From NCBI GenBank assembly GCA_030646035.1, contig JAUSMY010000056.1, positions 193,481 to 257,480 on the forward strand: 64,000 nucleotides of DNA, given 5' to 3'. Below the pieces are notes generated by a model that was not told where the DNA came from, did not search any database, and was given only the letters and a program-made list of their open reading frames with translations. Shown in pieces: positions 34,425-43,242 of the stretch. This DNA is from Thermodesulfovibrionia bacterium (GTDB lineage: Bacteria; Nitrospirota; Thermodesulfovibrionia; UBA6902). The position numbers and the translations under genes are program-made. Position 1 is the stretch's first letter; each line of letters opens with the position of its first letter.

Positions 34425-35618
34425 ATGGATATTTCAAAGAAAATTCTCTCTGACCCTGTAAATAAATGGTTGTTCAAACAGCCCAATAAGCATTTATATC
34501 TTGTAGGCGGGTATCTGCGTGATCTTCTAATTGGGAGGACATCTAAAGACAGGGATTTTGTATTTAAAGGTGATGCCGAAAAATTGGCAAGACAAGTGGC
34601 AAGAAAGTTCAATGGCACATATATTTTGCTTAAGGAAGGCCTGACATGCAGGATTGTGCTGAAAGATAAGAGTGTTATTGATATAAATTATCTTACTGCG
34701 CCTATAGAAGAAGACCTTGCCAGAAGAGATTTCACGATAAACACTATCGCATGGTCTCCTAATCGTGGCCTATTAGACCCCTTTAACGGCCTTAATGATA
34801 TAAAAAGCAATAAAATCAGGATGATCAACCCTCTTAATCTTAAATCTGATCCTTTGAGGGTGCTCAGGGCTTACAGGTTTGCTGCTCAATTGGGATATTT
34901 TATAACACCTGAGACCCGAAGGGAACTTCAGAAATTTGCAAAAGACTTAAAATTCACAGCACCTGAAAGGATCACTGATGAACTTGTAAAGCTCTTGAAT
35001 AATCCAAATGCAGGCAAACACCTTCAGATATGTATTAATGATAATGTGCTATCGCATATCTTGAATATTGAACAAGATGCTTTATCGAGCAAAATTAGGT
35101 TGATAAAGACGTTTGATAGGTCAAATAATACTTTAAGTACAGAGAGTAACTACTTACAATCTGAGATAAGCCAAGGCATGACAAGGTCTGCTATGATAAG
35201 GCTGGCATTGTTATTAGCTCAAGCTCATCCTACTATTAAAATGCTGAAATTCAGCAGAGCCAATGCTGTTGCACTAAAAAGGATACTTGAAGCTTTTCAT
35301 ATCTCTACATCTGCAAGGATGGATCAATCTGTATTATATAGAGCATTCAACAAGGCCGGTGAAAACTCAATCGAGGCAGCCGTTTTAATAGGAATAATAA
35401 TGAGGCGTCAAATATTACCTTTGATCAGGAAAGCAAAAGAGTTTATATATATCAGAAATAATCCGTTACTGTCAGGAGATGTAATACAGGAGATGCTTGG
35501 CATAGAACCAGGTCATAAAATAGGTGTTATTTTAACCCAATTAGAAGAGGAGCAATTCAAGGGGAATATCTCCTCAGTTCTTGAGGCAAAGAGATGGATA
35601 ATACATAATTTAACATAA
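34425..35618 (+). CDS. CCA tRNA nucleotidyltransferase / poly(A) polymerase family protein
   Basis: A 397-aa class II nucleotidyltransferase. Head motif VGGYLRDLLIGRTSKDRDFV has GGxxRD and DxD. EEDLARRDFTINTIAW and DPLRVLRAYRFAAQLGY are family-defining neck motifs. It adds CCA to tRNA 3' ends or, less likely, poly(A). The C-terminal half shows no clear HD phosphohydrolase motif. It appears monocistronic, with a predicted leaderless start. Confidence 0.9.
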   Translation: MDISKKILSDPVNKWLFKQPNKHLYLVGGYLRDLLIGRTSKDRDFVFKGDAEKLARQVARKFNGTYILLKEGLTCRIVLKDKSVIDINYLTAPIEEDLARRDFTINTIAWSPNRGLLDPFNGLNDIKSNKIRMINPLNLKSDPLRVLRAYRFAAQLGYFITPETRRELQKFAKDLKFTAPERITDELVKLLNNPNAGKHLQICINDNVLSHILNIEQDALSSKIRLIKTFDRSNNTLSTESNYLQSEISQGMTRSAMIRLALLLAQAHPTIKMLKFSRANAVALKRILEAFHISTSARMDQSVLYRAFNKAGENSIEAAVLIGIIMRRQILPLIRKAKEFIYIRNNPLLSGDVIQEMLGIEPGHKIGVILTQLEEEQFKGNISSVLEAKRWIIHNLT

Positions 35619-35980
35619 TATAAATTATCAGACGTAAGACACAGTTATACCTTGTTAGAAAATTGTTGTTAATAAGGGTATCTCCTTCTACGAACCGGCT
35701 TCTATACTGAAGTTACCTATGATTGCACAATATTTAGGCAGATAAAATATGCTTGTAATACAATAGGTTAAATATACTAATTAGATTGAAAGGCGGAGTG
35801 CCGATTAGCCCGCTTTATTTACTTGAGAGCGGGATCAGAAAATGCTTTTTGGTTTACCATAAGTCCAATCTATTGTATGGTCTTCAAATAGTAAGTAAAT
35901 GTTGCAGTTGTATATCAAGTAGTTGCAAGTGTTTTCTCAACTATTACATCAAGGTTATTCCCTATCTGCCCAGCTTGTCG
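35619..35980. other. Gene-free gap between convergent genes
   Basis: A 362-bp A/T-rich interval between the converging nucleotidyltransferase and miaB genes. A short frame at 35786-36001 has no ribosome site, no recognisable family, and runs into miaB. One weak hairpin, AGCCCGCT/AGCGGG near 35805-35835, lacks a U-tract. I see no RNA gene or operon element. Confidence 0.5.
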
Positions 35981-37282
35981 TTATATTTTATCTCCAAATA
36001 ACGAATGCTGCTTTATCTCAAGGATCTTTATTCGGACAAGATTCCCAATATCCCCTTTATCCCCACAATAATTCACGATCTTGTTTTTCGCTGTCCTTCC
36101 TGTAAGCATATCAGCATCACCCTTGCTAAGGCCCTCTGTGAGTATCTCAACAGTCTCACCCTTAAACCTCTTATTTTTTTCTGATATTATCGTCTCCTGA
36201 AGTTCCTGTATCAGTAAAAGTCTCTCAGATTTCACATTTTCATCAATGTGGCTTGGCAGTTCAACAGCCTTGGTGCCAGGACGCTTTGAATATTTAAATG
36301 CATATATGCCGTCAAATCCAATGGTTTCAAGGGCTTTCATAGTCATTTTGAAGTCTTCATCTGTTTCACCCGGGAAGCCGGCAATAATATCAGTAGTTAT
36401 CGCCATATCAGGGACAGCTGACCTTATACTCTCGATCTTTTGTGTGTAATTATCAAAAGTGTAACCTCTGTTCATCAGTTTAAGTATGTTATCAGAGCCT
36501 GCCTGAAGAGGCAGGTGGAGATGCTCACATATTTTTGGCATATCCCTCATTACATTAATTAGACGATCAGAAAGGTCTTTTGGGTGAGAAGTCACGAACC
36601 TGATCCTTTTAATCCCGCTTATCAAGTGGATATTTTCAAGAAGTTCAGGAAACTCAGATCTTGCAGAAAGGCTTTTCCCGTAAGAGTTCACATTCTGGCC
36701 AAGCAATGTAACCTCTTTACAACCATCATCCGAAAGTGCTTTGATCTCATTAATTATATCTTCAGCCGGCCTGCTTCTCTCTCTTCCGCGTGTATAAGGC
36801 ACGACACAATATGCGCAAAAATTATCGCATCCGTACATAATGGATACCCACGCCCTCACCCCCCCTTCTCTCTTCATTGGGAGAACCTTCAGGTGATATT
36901 CAGGATTATCTTCAACAGATACCCTCCCCTCCCCTGTATTTATCCATGACTGAAGACGGTCAATATTATCAGGGCCGAATACATAATCAACATAAGGAAA
37001 TCTCTTTATTATCTTTTCACCTTCCTGCCTTGCGATACACCCGGCAACTGCTATTCTAAGTTTTGCATTATGTTTTTTTGCATCCTTAAGCCTGCCAAGT
37101 TCACTGAAGAACTTCTGCTCGGCCCTCTGCCTTATGCTGCAGGTATTAAAAACTATTACATCAGCCTGCCTATCGTCATCTGACTCTACATAACCGGATT
37201 CCAGGAAGATGCCGGCTATCTTTTCAGAATCATTAACGTTCATCTGGCAGCCCATTGTTTTAATGAAGAACTTCTTTTTCAA
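35981..37282 (-). CDS. miaB: tRNA-2-methylthio-N6-dimethylallyladenosine synthase
   Basis: A 433-aa methylthiotransferase that methylthiolates i6A37 of tRNAs. An N-terminal UPF0004 domain carries cluster cysteines in KTMGCQMNVNDSEK, NTCSIRQRAEQKF and VAGCIARQEG. The radical SAM motif CX3CX2C is YGCDNFCAYCVVPYTRGRERS, and a C-terminal TRAM domain follows. The start is TTG at 37282 with AGGAG upstream. Confidence 0.96.
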   Translation of the reverse strand: MKKKFFIKTMGCQMNVNDSEKIAGIFLESGYVESDDDRQADVIVFNTCSIRQRAEQKFFSELGRLKDAKKHNAKLRIAVAGCIARQEGEKIIKRFPYVDYVFGPDNIDRLQSWINTGEGRVSVEDNPEYHLKVLPMKREGGVRAWVSIMYGCDNFCAYCVVPYTRGRERSRPAEDIINEIKALSDDGCKEVTLLGQNVNSYGKSLSARSEFPELLENIHLISGIKRIRFVTSHPKDLSDRLINVMRDMPKICEHLHLPLQAGSDNILKLMNRGYTFDNYTQKIESIRSAVPDMAITTDIIAGFPGETDEDFKMTMKALETIGFDGIYAFKYSKRPGTKAVELPSHIDENVKSERLLLIQELQETIISEKNKRFKGETVEILTEGLSKGDADMLTGRTAKNKIVNYCGDKGDIGNLVRIKILEIKQHSLFGDKI

Positions 37283-37392
37283 TATGATCTCCTATGCTAA
37301 TTCTTAATTTATTATTTTAATTCATTAAGGCTTTATATTTCACATAAGGGAAGATAAAAAAAAGCGGATTTGTTTAAATTATATCGAGGATT

Positions 37393-38445
37393 TTAATAAA
37401 CACTTCTAAAATAGCGTCTCTGAAACCAGAGTGCCACGTTTACGAGGCCGATCATTACCGGCACTTCCACAAGTGGCCCGATGACCGCCGCAAACGCCGC
37501 ACCGGAATTAATGCCGAACACAGCGATAGCTACCGCTATTGCCAGTTCAAAATTATTGCTTGCAGCGGTGAAAGCCAGAGTTGCTGTTTTTGAATAATCG
37601 GCGCCGACCTTCTTCCCCATATAGAATGAGACAAGAAACATCAGAATGAAATAGATCATCAGCGGAATTGAGATGCGCACCACATCCATCGGGATCTGAA
37701 CAATAAGGTTCCCTTTCAAACTGAACATGACGACAATTGTGAAGAGCAGCGCGATCAGAGTAATAGGGCTGACCTTTGGTATGAAATGGTATTGATACCA
37801 CTCCTTGCCCCTGGCCTTTATCAATATGAAACGTGTCAGCATTCCGGCAATAAACGGGATGCCGAGATAGATAAAGACGCTTTTTGCTATCTCTCCCATG
37901 CTTACCTGAACGATGCTCCCTTCAAGTCCAAAGAGAGGCGGCAGAACCGTAATGAAGACGTAGGCATATACACTGTAAAAAAGCACCTGAAAAACACTAT
38001 TGAATGCAACAAGTCCGGCAGCGTATTCGGTGTTTCCTTTTGCTATCTCATTCCATACAATGACCATGGCAATGCAGCGCGCAAGTCCTATCATGATCAG
38101 CCCCACCATATATTCAGGATAGTTATGGAGAAATAATATGGCGAGTAAGAACATGAGAATCGGGCCGACTATCCAGTTCTGAATGAGAGATAGTCCGAGA
38201 ACTTTTTTATCCCTGAATACATCTCCCAACTCCTCATACCTGACCTTGGCAAATGGCGGATACATCATGAGGATCAGTCCCGCGGCAATGGGTATGTTGG
38301 TGGTGCCGGACTGAAAGCTGTTTATCAACACCTCAACGCCGGGGACAAAGTAGCCAAGCCCAACTCCAAGCGCCATAGCTGCGAAAATCCAGACAGTGAG
38401 ATACCTGTCCATAAAAGAAAGTCTCTTTACATTTTGCTCAGCCAT
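37393..38445 (-). CDS. arsB: Arsenite efflux transporter, ACR3 family
   Basis: A 350-aa, ten-helix arsenite exporter. Segments typical of ACR3 include [20 protein letters not shown], the conserved cysteine in [17 protein letters not shown], and the conserved glutamate in [14 protein letters not shown]. It lies 12 bp downstream of an arsR gene, so it is probably induced by arsenite or antimonite. No arsenate reductase is adjacent. Confidence 0.94.
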   Translation of the reverse strand: MAEQNVKRLSFMDRYLTVWIFAAMALGVGLGYFVPGVEVLINSFQSGTTNIPIAAGLILMMYPPFAKVRYEELGDVFRDKKVLGLSLIQNWIVGPILMFLLAILFLHNYPEYMVGLIMIGLARCIAMVIVWNEIAKGNTEYAAGLVAFNSVFQVLFYSVYAYVFITVLPPLFGLEGSIVQVSMGEIAKSVFIYLGIPFIAGMLTRFILIKARGKEWYQYHFIPKVSPITLIALLFTIVVMFSLKGNLIVQIPMDVVRISIPLMIYFILMFLVSFYMGKKVGADYSKTATLAFTAASNNFELAIAVAIAVFGINSGAAFAAVIGPLVEVPVMIGLVNVALWFQRRYFRSVY

Positions 38446-38457
38446 GTCATTTCCCCA

Positions 38458-38811
38458 CTACTTATCGCAGCACCTGTTTTTATTATTTATGCTCATAACT
38501 TTTTTCAATTGCGAAAGATTCTTTTTAACTGTTTTATCGGGAATTCTTTCAAGGACAGAGTGAATGAGAAACCTCCTGAACAGGTCTGTATTATTTATGC
38601 TGTAGTGGACCCATTTACCCTGCTTCCGGTCTTTTATGATCCCCGCCTCTTTGAGCACATTCAAATGGAATGAGATCTTCGGTTGGGACACCTGAAGGGT
38701 TTCAGTAATGTCACAAACGCATATCTCACCCTCTTTCATCAAAGAGATAATATTGAGACGGGTCTCATCGGACAGTGCCTTGAATATTTGTATAGTTTCC
38801 TGCATAAACAC
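38458..38811 (-). CDS. arsR: ArsR-family metalloregulator
   Basis: A 117-aa winged-helix repressor. The DNA-binding and metal region reads DETRLNIISLMKEGEICVCDI, with the CVC arsenic-sensing cysteines, then SQPKISFHLNVLKEAGII. It is followed immediately by ACR3. A promoter with an overlapping inverted repeat precedes it, which fits autoregulation released by As(III). Confidence 0.93.
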   Translation of the reverse strand: MFMQETIQIFKALSDETRLNIISLMKEGEICVCDITETLQVSQPKISFHLNVLKEAGIIKDRKQGKWVHYSINNTDLFRRFLIHSVLERIPDKTVKKNLSQLKKVMSINNKNRCCDK

Positions 38812-38815
38812 TCAT

Positions 38816-38865
38816 TCATATCAATTGTTGTTTATATGATAATCACAATTATCTCATGTTGTCAA
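38816..38865 (-). promoter_or_regulatory. ars promoter and candidate ArsR operator
   Basis: On the minus strand TTGACA (38865-38860), 18 bp, TATCAT (38841-38836). An inverted repeat TCATAT/ATATGA (38816-38839) spans the -10 and the predicted transcription start, a normal position for an ArsR operator. Confidence 0.6.
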
Positions 38866-38962
38866 TAGGCTGCCATTTAAAATAACATAATTAAATCAAT
38901 AGCATTTTATATGGCATTACAATATATGAGAGTTTGTTGACTATTGCAGGCACTAAGTAATG

Positions 38963-39268
38963 TTAAGGAAAAAGTCCGGAATGTTTAAGCAGATTCATTT
39001 TATAGACTTCAATTAAAGCCTCTTTTCTTTTTCTGGTTAACCTTTTTATCCTTCTCTCAGCATTCAGCGCATTTTTGAAATATACATATTCCTTGGAATA
39101 AACTAATATTACAGGCGATTTGCCTTTCAAATACTTTGCGCCGTCTCCTCTGTTGTGTAATTTGATCCGATTCTCTAAATTACTTGTGTAGCCGGTATAA
39201 TACGTGCCATTTTTACACATTACGATATATACATGAAAACTGCCTTTTCTTTTTATCTTTCTATGCAT
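38963..39268 (-). CDS. GIY-YIG nuclease domain protein (YhbQ/UPF0213-like)
   Basis: A 101-aa single-domain GIY-YIG protein: HVYIVMCKNGTYYTGYTSNLENRIKLHN contains both strand motifs and the catalytic arginine, followed by NALNAERRIKRLTRKRK. Small GIY-YIG proteins of this type occur widely; their cellular role is not established. No partner gene is obvious. Confidence 0.88.
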   Translation of the reverse strand: MHRKIKRKGSFHVYIVMCKNGTYYTGYTSNLENRIKLHNRGDGAKYLKGKSPVILVYSKEYVYFKNALNAERRIKRLTRKRKEALIEVYKMNLLKHSGLFP

Positions 39269-39300
39269 GCTTTAAATTAAGAAAGGAGTATGCAGATCTG

Positions 39301-40092
39301 TTATGACCTGGGAAGTGAAACAACGATTTTTGTGTCTTCATTCAGCCTGCTCTTTATACTTATGTAGCCGCCGTGAAGCAGAACTATCTGCTTCACTATA
39401 GACAGCCCGAGTCCAGTACCGCTGATTTTTCTGGAACGTGATTTATCAGCACGATAAAATCTCTCAAAAACTCTCCAGAGACATTCCTCTGCTATACCGA
39501 TGCCGTCATCCTCTATGTCGATAATTATCTCCTTTTCCTTTTCTATGAGAAACAGAATGGCCGTTCCATTTCTCTTTCCGTACTTTACAGAATTATCCAC
39601 CAGGTTCTGCAAAACTACTTTGATCTTGAACCTGTCAGCAGTTATCTTAAAGTCTTCGCCCTTTGTATTAAGTTCTATAGTACCGCCTTTTTCTGAAAAA
39701 GCCACAGTAAAACCGGATATAACCTCAGCGGCAAGTTCTTTTAAGTCAAATTCACTCTTCTCGATTTTCTTGGTTCCAAGCTCCAGTTCAGAAAGGTTTA
39801 GGAGGTCATTTGTAAGGTTAGATAAACTCTCAGCGTTCTTCTTGATGATTGAAAGAAACCTGTCGGCTTTTTCAGGGTCTTTAAGCGCTCCATTCTGGAG
39901 TGTCTCAACAAACCCGATTATCGATGTCAGGGGTGTCTTGATCTCATGGGATACATTTGCAATAAAATCAGACTTAATTTTATCCACCTTGCTCAGATAG
40001 GACACTTTGGCTTCCAGTTCCTGCGCAAGTATATTTAATGCATCATGAGCTTTTTTAAGCTCTTCGTCAGAAGTTTGTTTCTTAGTGCTCAT
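39301..40092 (-). CDS. Soluble sensor histidine kinase (PhoR/WalK-like core)
   Basis: A 263-aa kinase with only a short coiled-coil N-terminus (1-40), a HisKA domain (phospho-acceptor His in FIANVSHEIKTPLTSI) and a HATPase domain (NLVDNSVKYG, DDGIGI, GTGLGLSIV). There is no membrane segment or sensor domain, so the signal must arrive by protein contact or through the coiled coil. It is encoded 70 bp downstream of an OmpR-type regulator, its likely partner. Confidence 0.9.
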   Translation of the reverse strand: MSTKKQTSDEELKKAHDALNILAQELEAKVSYLSKVDKIKSDFIANVSHEIKTPLTSIIGFVETLQNGALKDPEKADRFLSIIKKNAESLSNLTNDLLNLSELELGTKKIEKSEFDLKELAAEVISGFTVAFSEKGGTIELNTKGEDFKITADRFKIKVVLQNLVDNSVKYGKRNGTAILFLIEKEKEIIIDIEDDGIGIAEECLWRVFERFYRADKSRSRKISGTGLGLSIVKQIVLLHGGYISIKSRLNEDTKIVVSLPRS

Positions 40093-40162
40093 TACTGGCT
40101 AAGGCAGGGATGTTCAGCAAAAAATTGGCGGGCATAAAGTTTCATATAAATTCCAGGGGGTA

Positions 40163-40855
40163 CTATAAATTCTCCTTAAAGCTGTATCCTAAACCTCGTA
40201 CGGTTTCAATATGGTCTCTGACCGTCCCGAGTTTTTTTCTTAAGGTCTTTATATGGTTGTCAACCGACCTGTCATAGCTGTCATTGTTGTCTGAACTGTA
40301 ATTAAAAACATCAGCAACTATTTTGTCTCTGGTCAATACGATGCCAGGCCTCTGTGTCATATAAGCAAGAAGTTTAAATTCTGTATAGGTTAAATGTACC
40401 GGATTGCCCAAGACAGTAGCCTTGTGTTTCAAGGTATCAATAGCTATATCACCGGTTCCAATTTGCTTAAGCACAGGAGGTTCTAATCTTCTGAGCACAG
40501 CCCTTATCCTTGCAATAAGCTCTTTAGGGCTGAAAGGTTTTGTAATATAATCATCAGCGCCAATTTCAAAACCGACTATCTTATCTGCCTCCTGGGATTT
40601 TGCAGTAAGCATTATGATAGGAATGTGAGATGTTGCATCGTTATTTCTGATAGAACTGCAAACCTCAAATCCATCCAGCCCGGGCAGCATTAAATCAAGT
40701 AAAACCAGATTCGGATGTTCAATTTTTAACAGTTCAAGTGCGTCTTCACCGTTTGATGAAAATACAACCTTAAATCCTTCCTTTTCAAGGTTGTAGGTAA
40801 TCATCTCTACAATATCAGAATCATCTTCTATAATGAGTATCTTTTCGTTTGGCAT
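40163..40855 (-). CDS. OmpR/PhoB-family response regulator
   Basis: A 230-aa regulator. The receiver domain (KILIIEDDSDIVEMI, phospho-Asp in LVLLDLMLPGLDG, conserved Lys in YITKPFSPKE) is followed by a C-terminal winged helix (LTYTEFKLLAYMTQRPG, DRSVDNHIKTLRKKLG). PhoB-like in sequence, but no pst/pho genes are nearby to support phosphate control. Confidence 0.93.
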   Translation of the reverse strand: MPNEKILIIEDDSDIVEMITYNLEKEGFKVVFSSNGEDALELLKIEHPNLVLLDLMLPGLDGFEVCSSIRNNDATSHIPIIMLTAKSQEADKIVGFEIGADDYITKPFSPKELIARIRAVLRRLEPPVLKQIGTGDIAIDTLKHKATVLGNPVHLTYTEFKLLAYMTQRPGIVLTRDKIVADVFNYSSDNNDSYDRSVDNHIKTLRKKLGTVRDHIETVRGLGYSFKENL

Positions 40856-40867
40856 ATTAGTAACTGA

Positions 40868-41305
40868 TTAAACAATACCAAATTTACCAAGGAGCTTTGC
40901 CTTATCTGTACCGGTCAGGTCTGCAATAATGTTTTTTTCCATCTTCTTGATTACATCAGAAGAGAGATTTTCCAGTATTTGATTATTAATGCTTTTTTCT
41001 GCGGCCAAAAACCACTTTTTAGCTCCTTCTTTTTTTATTAGCACTTCAATGTCTCCGGTGATCAACTTAATAACCCTTCTCTTTTTCTCAGACTCAACAT
41101 TATGCGCCTCACCGGTCCCTTTTCTGCCCTGTTTGCCGCCGTTTAATGCGAACCTTCCGGTGCCGTCGGTCACCTTGTCACTGAATTTTCCATGTGCATC
41201 AACATTATCATACGCTTTGAGCGGTTCTATCTTTGTGCTTTCAAGTGTGTTTTTTACAACCCTGTATGCTTTGAAATGCCCCTGATCAACAACAATAATT
41301 ATCAT
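40868..41305 (-). CDS. Host-attachment-protein-like family protein
   Basis: A 145-aa protein whose layout resembles the family labelled 'protein required for attachment to host cells': an N-terminal strand IIIVVDQGHFKAYRV, a Gly/Lys-rich middle and a C-terminal ADLTGTDKAKLLGKFG. GGAGGG precedes the ATG. The family name is historical and no attachment function should be assumed. It is 12 bp upstream of the two-component genes. Confidence 0.6.
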   Translation of the reverse strand: MIIIVVDQGHFKAYRVVKNTLESTKIEPLKAYDNVDAHGKFSDKVTDGTGRFALNGGKQGRKGTGEAHNVESEKKRRVIKLITGDIEVLIKKEGAKKWFLAAEKSINNQILENLSSDVIKKMEKNIIADLTGTDKAKLLGKFGIV

Positions 41306-41330
41306 TTTACCCTCCGTAGTTAGAAATATA

Positions 41331-42065
41331 TCATGTCTTTCGCTGTTTTGCTATTTCATGGGCAAATATCGCATACGACATGGCGACATTAAAAGAAAGC
41401 TGAGCGCCTTTCATCGGAAGCGTGACCTTCATGTCAAGGTGCTTATCGATACCGTGCCTTATCCCCTTTCCTTCTGACCCCAGTACAAGACAAAGTGGAA
41501 AAGGCAGAGAGACCTTATTTATATCTGCCCCATCTTCCACAACAGCACCGACAACCCAGTAGCCTGATTCTTTCGCCTCTGTCAAAGCCTGCGACATATT
41601 GCCAACCATTGAGACAGGCACATAATTCTCTCCTCCTGATGCGACATGGAGAACGGTTTCATTAATATCGCAGGAATGCCGCTCAGGGATAACAATTGCA
41701 AAACCATCGAAACATGCAGCTATGCGGATTATACTGCCGAGATTATGCGGGTCACTTAAGTTGTCCAGAAAGATAAGAGTGGGCCTTGCCCGATTGCCGC
41801 CGAGATGAAGAAGCTCCTTAAATGCTCTGTATCTGAACTTTTCAGCCTCTGCAACTATACCCTGAACCCGGTCTGCATTTTTTATTCTTAAAAGTTCTTT
41901 CTCTGACACACGGCTGACCGGTATATTCTCAGCATCTATGGCATCTATAATCTCTTTTGATTTGAAATTGTCTTGAAGGTAGATCCTCTTAATACTTGAA
42001 GGGTTGTACTGCAAACGTTCAAGCACAGAGTTCTTGCCGTAAAGATACATTGAATTTTTTGCCAA
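41331..42065 (-). CDS. rlmB: 23S rRNA (guanosine-2'-O-)-methyltransferase, RlmB/TrmH family
   Basis: A 244-aa SPOUT methyltransferase. A substrate-binding N-domain (YGKNSVLERLQYNPSSIKRI) is followed by a knotted domain with motifs LDNLSDPHNLGSIIRIAACF, LVLGSEGKGIRHGI and LPMKGAQLSFNVAMSYAIF. The start is TTG, preceded by GGAGG. Substrate assignment to G2251 is by family resemblance. Confidence 0.92.
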   Translation of the reverse strand: MAKNSMYLYGKNSVLERLQYNPSSIKRIYLQDNFKSKEIIDAIDAENIPVSRVSEKELLRIKNADRVQGIVAEAEKFRYRAFKELLHLGGNRARPTLIFLDNLSDPHNLGSIIRIAACFDGFAIVIPERHSCDINETVLHVASGGENYVPVSMVGNMSQALTEAKESGYWVVGAVVEDGADINKVSLPFPLCLVLGSEGKGIRHGIDKHLDMKVTLPMKGAQLSFNVAMSYAIFAHEIAKQRKT

Positions 42066-42097
42066 TTAGCCTCCAAGGAAAAAATAGACTCTTCTTG

Positions 42098-42625
42098 TTA
42101 TAACCCGGCCTTTTCCAGCCATCTAAAGAGAAATAGCCCGCCGGCAACGAAGACTATAATAACGACCCAATCATTTACTCCGATAATTGAAGAGAGAGTG
42201 ATAAATCCCTCCCCGCCCCAGCTAAGTATCGTATCGCTTATCACGGGATATAGTTCAGCAAAGATACCGGCGCCGACCAGCATCCCGAGCATCCCCCAGA
42301 AGGCATCCAGTCTGCCTTCGCCAAGAGCGCCAAGCGATGTGCCGGGACAATAGCCGAGCAGTCCCCATCCAAAACCAAATATAAGGCCGCCGAGTATATT
42401 AGCCACAAGGTTTGTCGGCAGTATAAGAGGCTTGGCAAATCCAAGCATAAAAAGTATGTGGACACCTACCATGCCAGTAAGGATCGCGGAAAACATGAAC
42501 TTGACTATGGTCATATCAGTGAGCCGGAGAGCTCCTATCTGCCTGTCATAACGAAGCACCCTCCCCTTTTGAAGAAAAAAACCGAATAATATGCCTGTTA
42601 TTAATCCATTTATAAGAGTGCTCAT
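42098..42625 (-). CDS. YeeE/YedE sulfur-transport membrane protein (half 2)
   Basis: A 175-aa membrane protein with about four to five helices. The family cysteine motif is FGWGLLGYCPGTSLGAL. It overlaps the partner gene by ATGA. Two half-size YeeE/YedE proteins together correspond to the full-length thiosulfate/sulfur carrier. The substrate here is not known. Confidence 0.88.
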   Translation of the reverse strand: MSTLINGLITGILFGFFLQKGRVLRYDRQIGALRLTDMTIVKFMFSAILTGMVGVHILFMLGFAKPLILPTNLVANILGGLIFGFGWGLLGYCPGTSLGALGEGRLDAFWGMLGMLVGAGIFAELYPVISDTILSWGGEGFITLSSIIGVNDWVVIIVFVAGGLFLFRWLEKAGL

Positions 42626-43143
42626 TTGTCGTTACCTCCATGATACAGAAGCTGGGCCACAACAATGCCTCCGATAAAGAAACACATTATGACCACGAGG
42701 CCGCTTACCGCAAGCTGTACAAGCGCCCCTAACCCATAACCGCTCGGACAACCGCCTGCAAGCCTAGCGCCGAACATAAGTATCACTCCTCCTGCAAAAG
42801 CTGTAAGATTTCTTTTCAATTTGCTTGGGCCAAAATGTTTTTCCCACATATCAGGCACAGTTTTTATCTTAAAGCTTCCTGAAGTGATAGATGAGATAAA
42901 AGCGCCTAATAATATGCCGATAACCATCATCATCTGCCAATCTACTTCAGGTATATATCTGACAAAGTAATCCATTGTAAGAACGCGTTCAGGATCAAAG
43001 AGCCTCTCTATAAAACCTGCCGTCCTGACAAAACATGTTGAAGCCCCGAAAAAGTTGTTGGCGATCCATGCGGAAGCGATGATCACCAGCCCGCTCAATA
43101 CACCGGCCAGGTATGGACTCCACCCCTTATCTTCTGTTTTCAT
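42622..43143 (-). CDS. YeeE/YedE sulfur-transport membrane protein (half 1)
   Basis: A 173-aa paralogue-like partner with the family motif MFGARLAGGCPSGYGLGAL, which includes the conserved cysteine. GGAGG precedes the ATG. Its promoter region contains an extended -10 and a perfect palindrome, so expression is probably regulated. No TusA/SirA-like gene is adjacent. Confidence 0.88.
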   Translation of the reverse strand: MKTEDKGWSPYLAGVLSGLVIIASAWIANNFFGASTCFVRTAGFIERLFDPERVLTMDYFVRYIPEVDWQMMMVIGILLGAFISSITSGSFKIKTVPDMWEKHFGPSKLKRNLTAFAGGVILMFGARLAGGCPSGYGLGALVQLAVSGLVVIMCFFIGGIVVAQLLYHGGNDK

Positions 43144-43170
43144 TAATATACCTCCTGTAAACGCATATTT

Positions 43171-43179
43171 ATTATATCA
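43171..43179 (-). promoter_or_regulatory. Extended -10 promoter of the YedE pair
   Basis: On the minus strand TGA-TATAAT, 27 nt before the start codon. The -35 position falls inside the palindrome at 43181-43200. Confidence 0.5.
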
Positions 43180-43180
43180 C

Positions 43181-43200
43181 CTTTATTATATGTAATAAAG
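43181..43200. promoter_or_regulatory. Perfect palindrome CTTTATTA-TATG-TAATAAAG, candidate operator
   Basis: Perfect 8-bp arms with a 4-bp centre, immediately upstream of the YedE -10 element and 43 bp from the divergent fusion-kinase gene. Its position fits a repressor site that could affect both genes. The binding protein is unknown. Confidence 0.55.
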
Positions 43201-43221
43201 AAATGACCTTCATTATGAGTA

Positions 43222-43230
43222 TGTTAAAAT
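43222..43230 (+). promoter_or_regulatory. Extended -10 upstream of the kinase-pyrophosphorylase gene
   Basis: TGT-TAAAAT, ending 12 nt before the ATG at 43243, so the predicted 5' leader is only a few nucleotides. No Shine-Dalgarno is visible. Confidence 0.45.
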
Positions 43231-43242
43231 AATCAGTCTGAT

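Noticed and set aside
35786-36105. Short open frames between the nucleotidyltransferase and miaB genes
   Set aside because: No ribosome binding site, no recognisable family, and they run into the miaB 3' end on the opposite strand.
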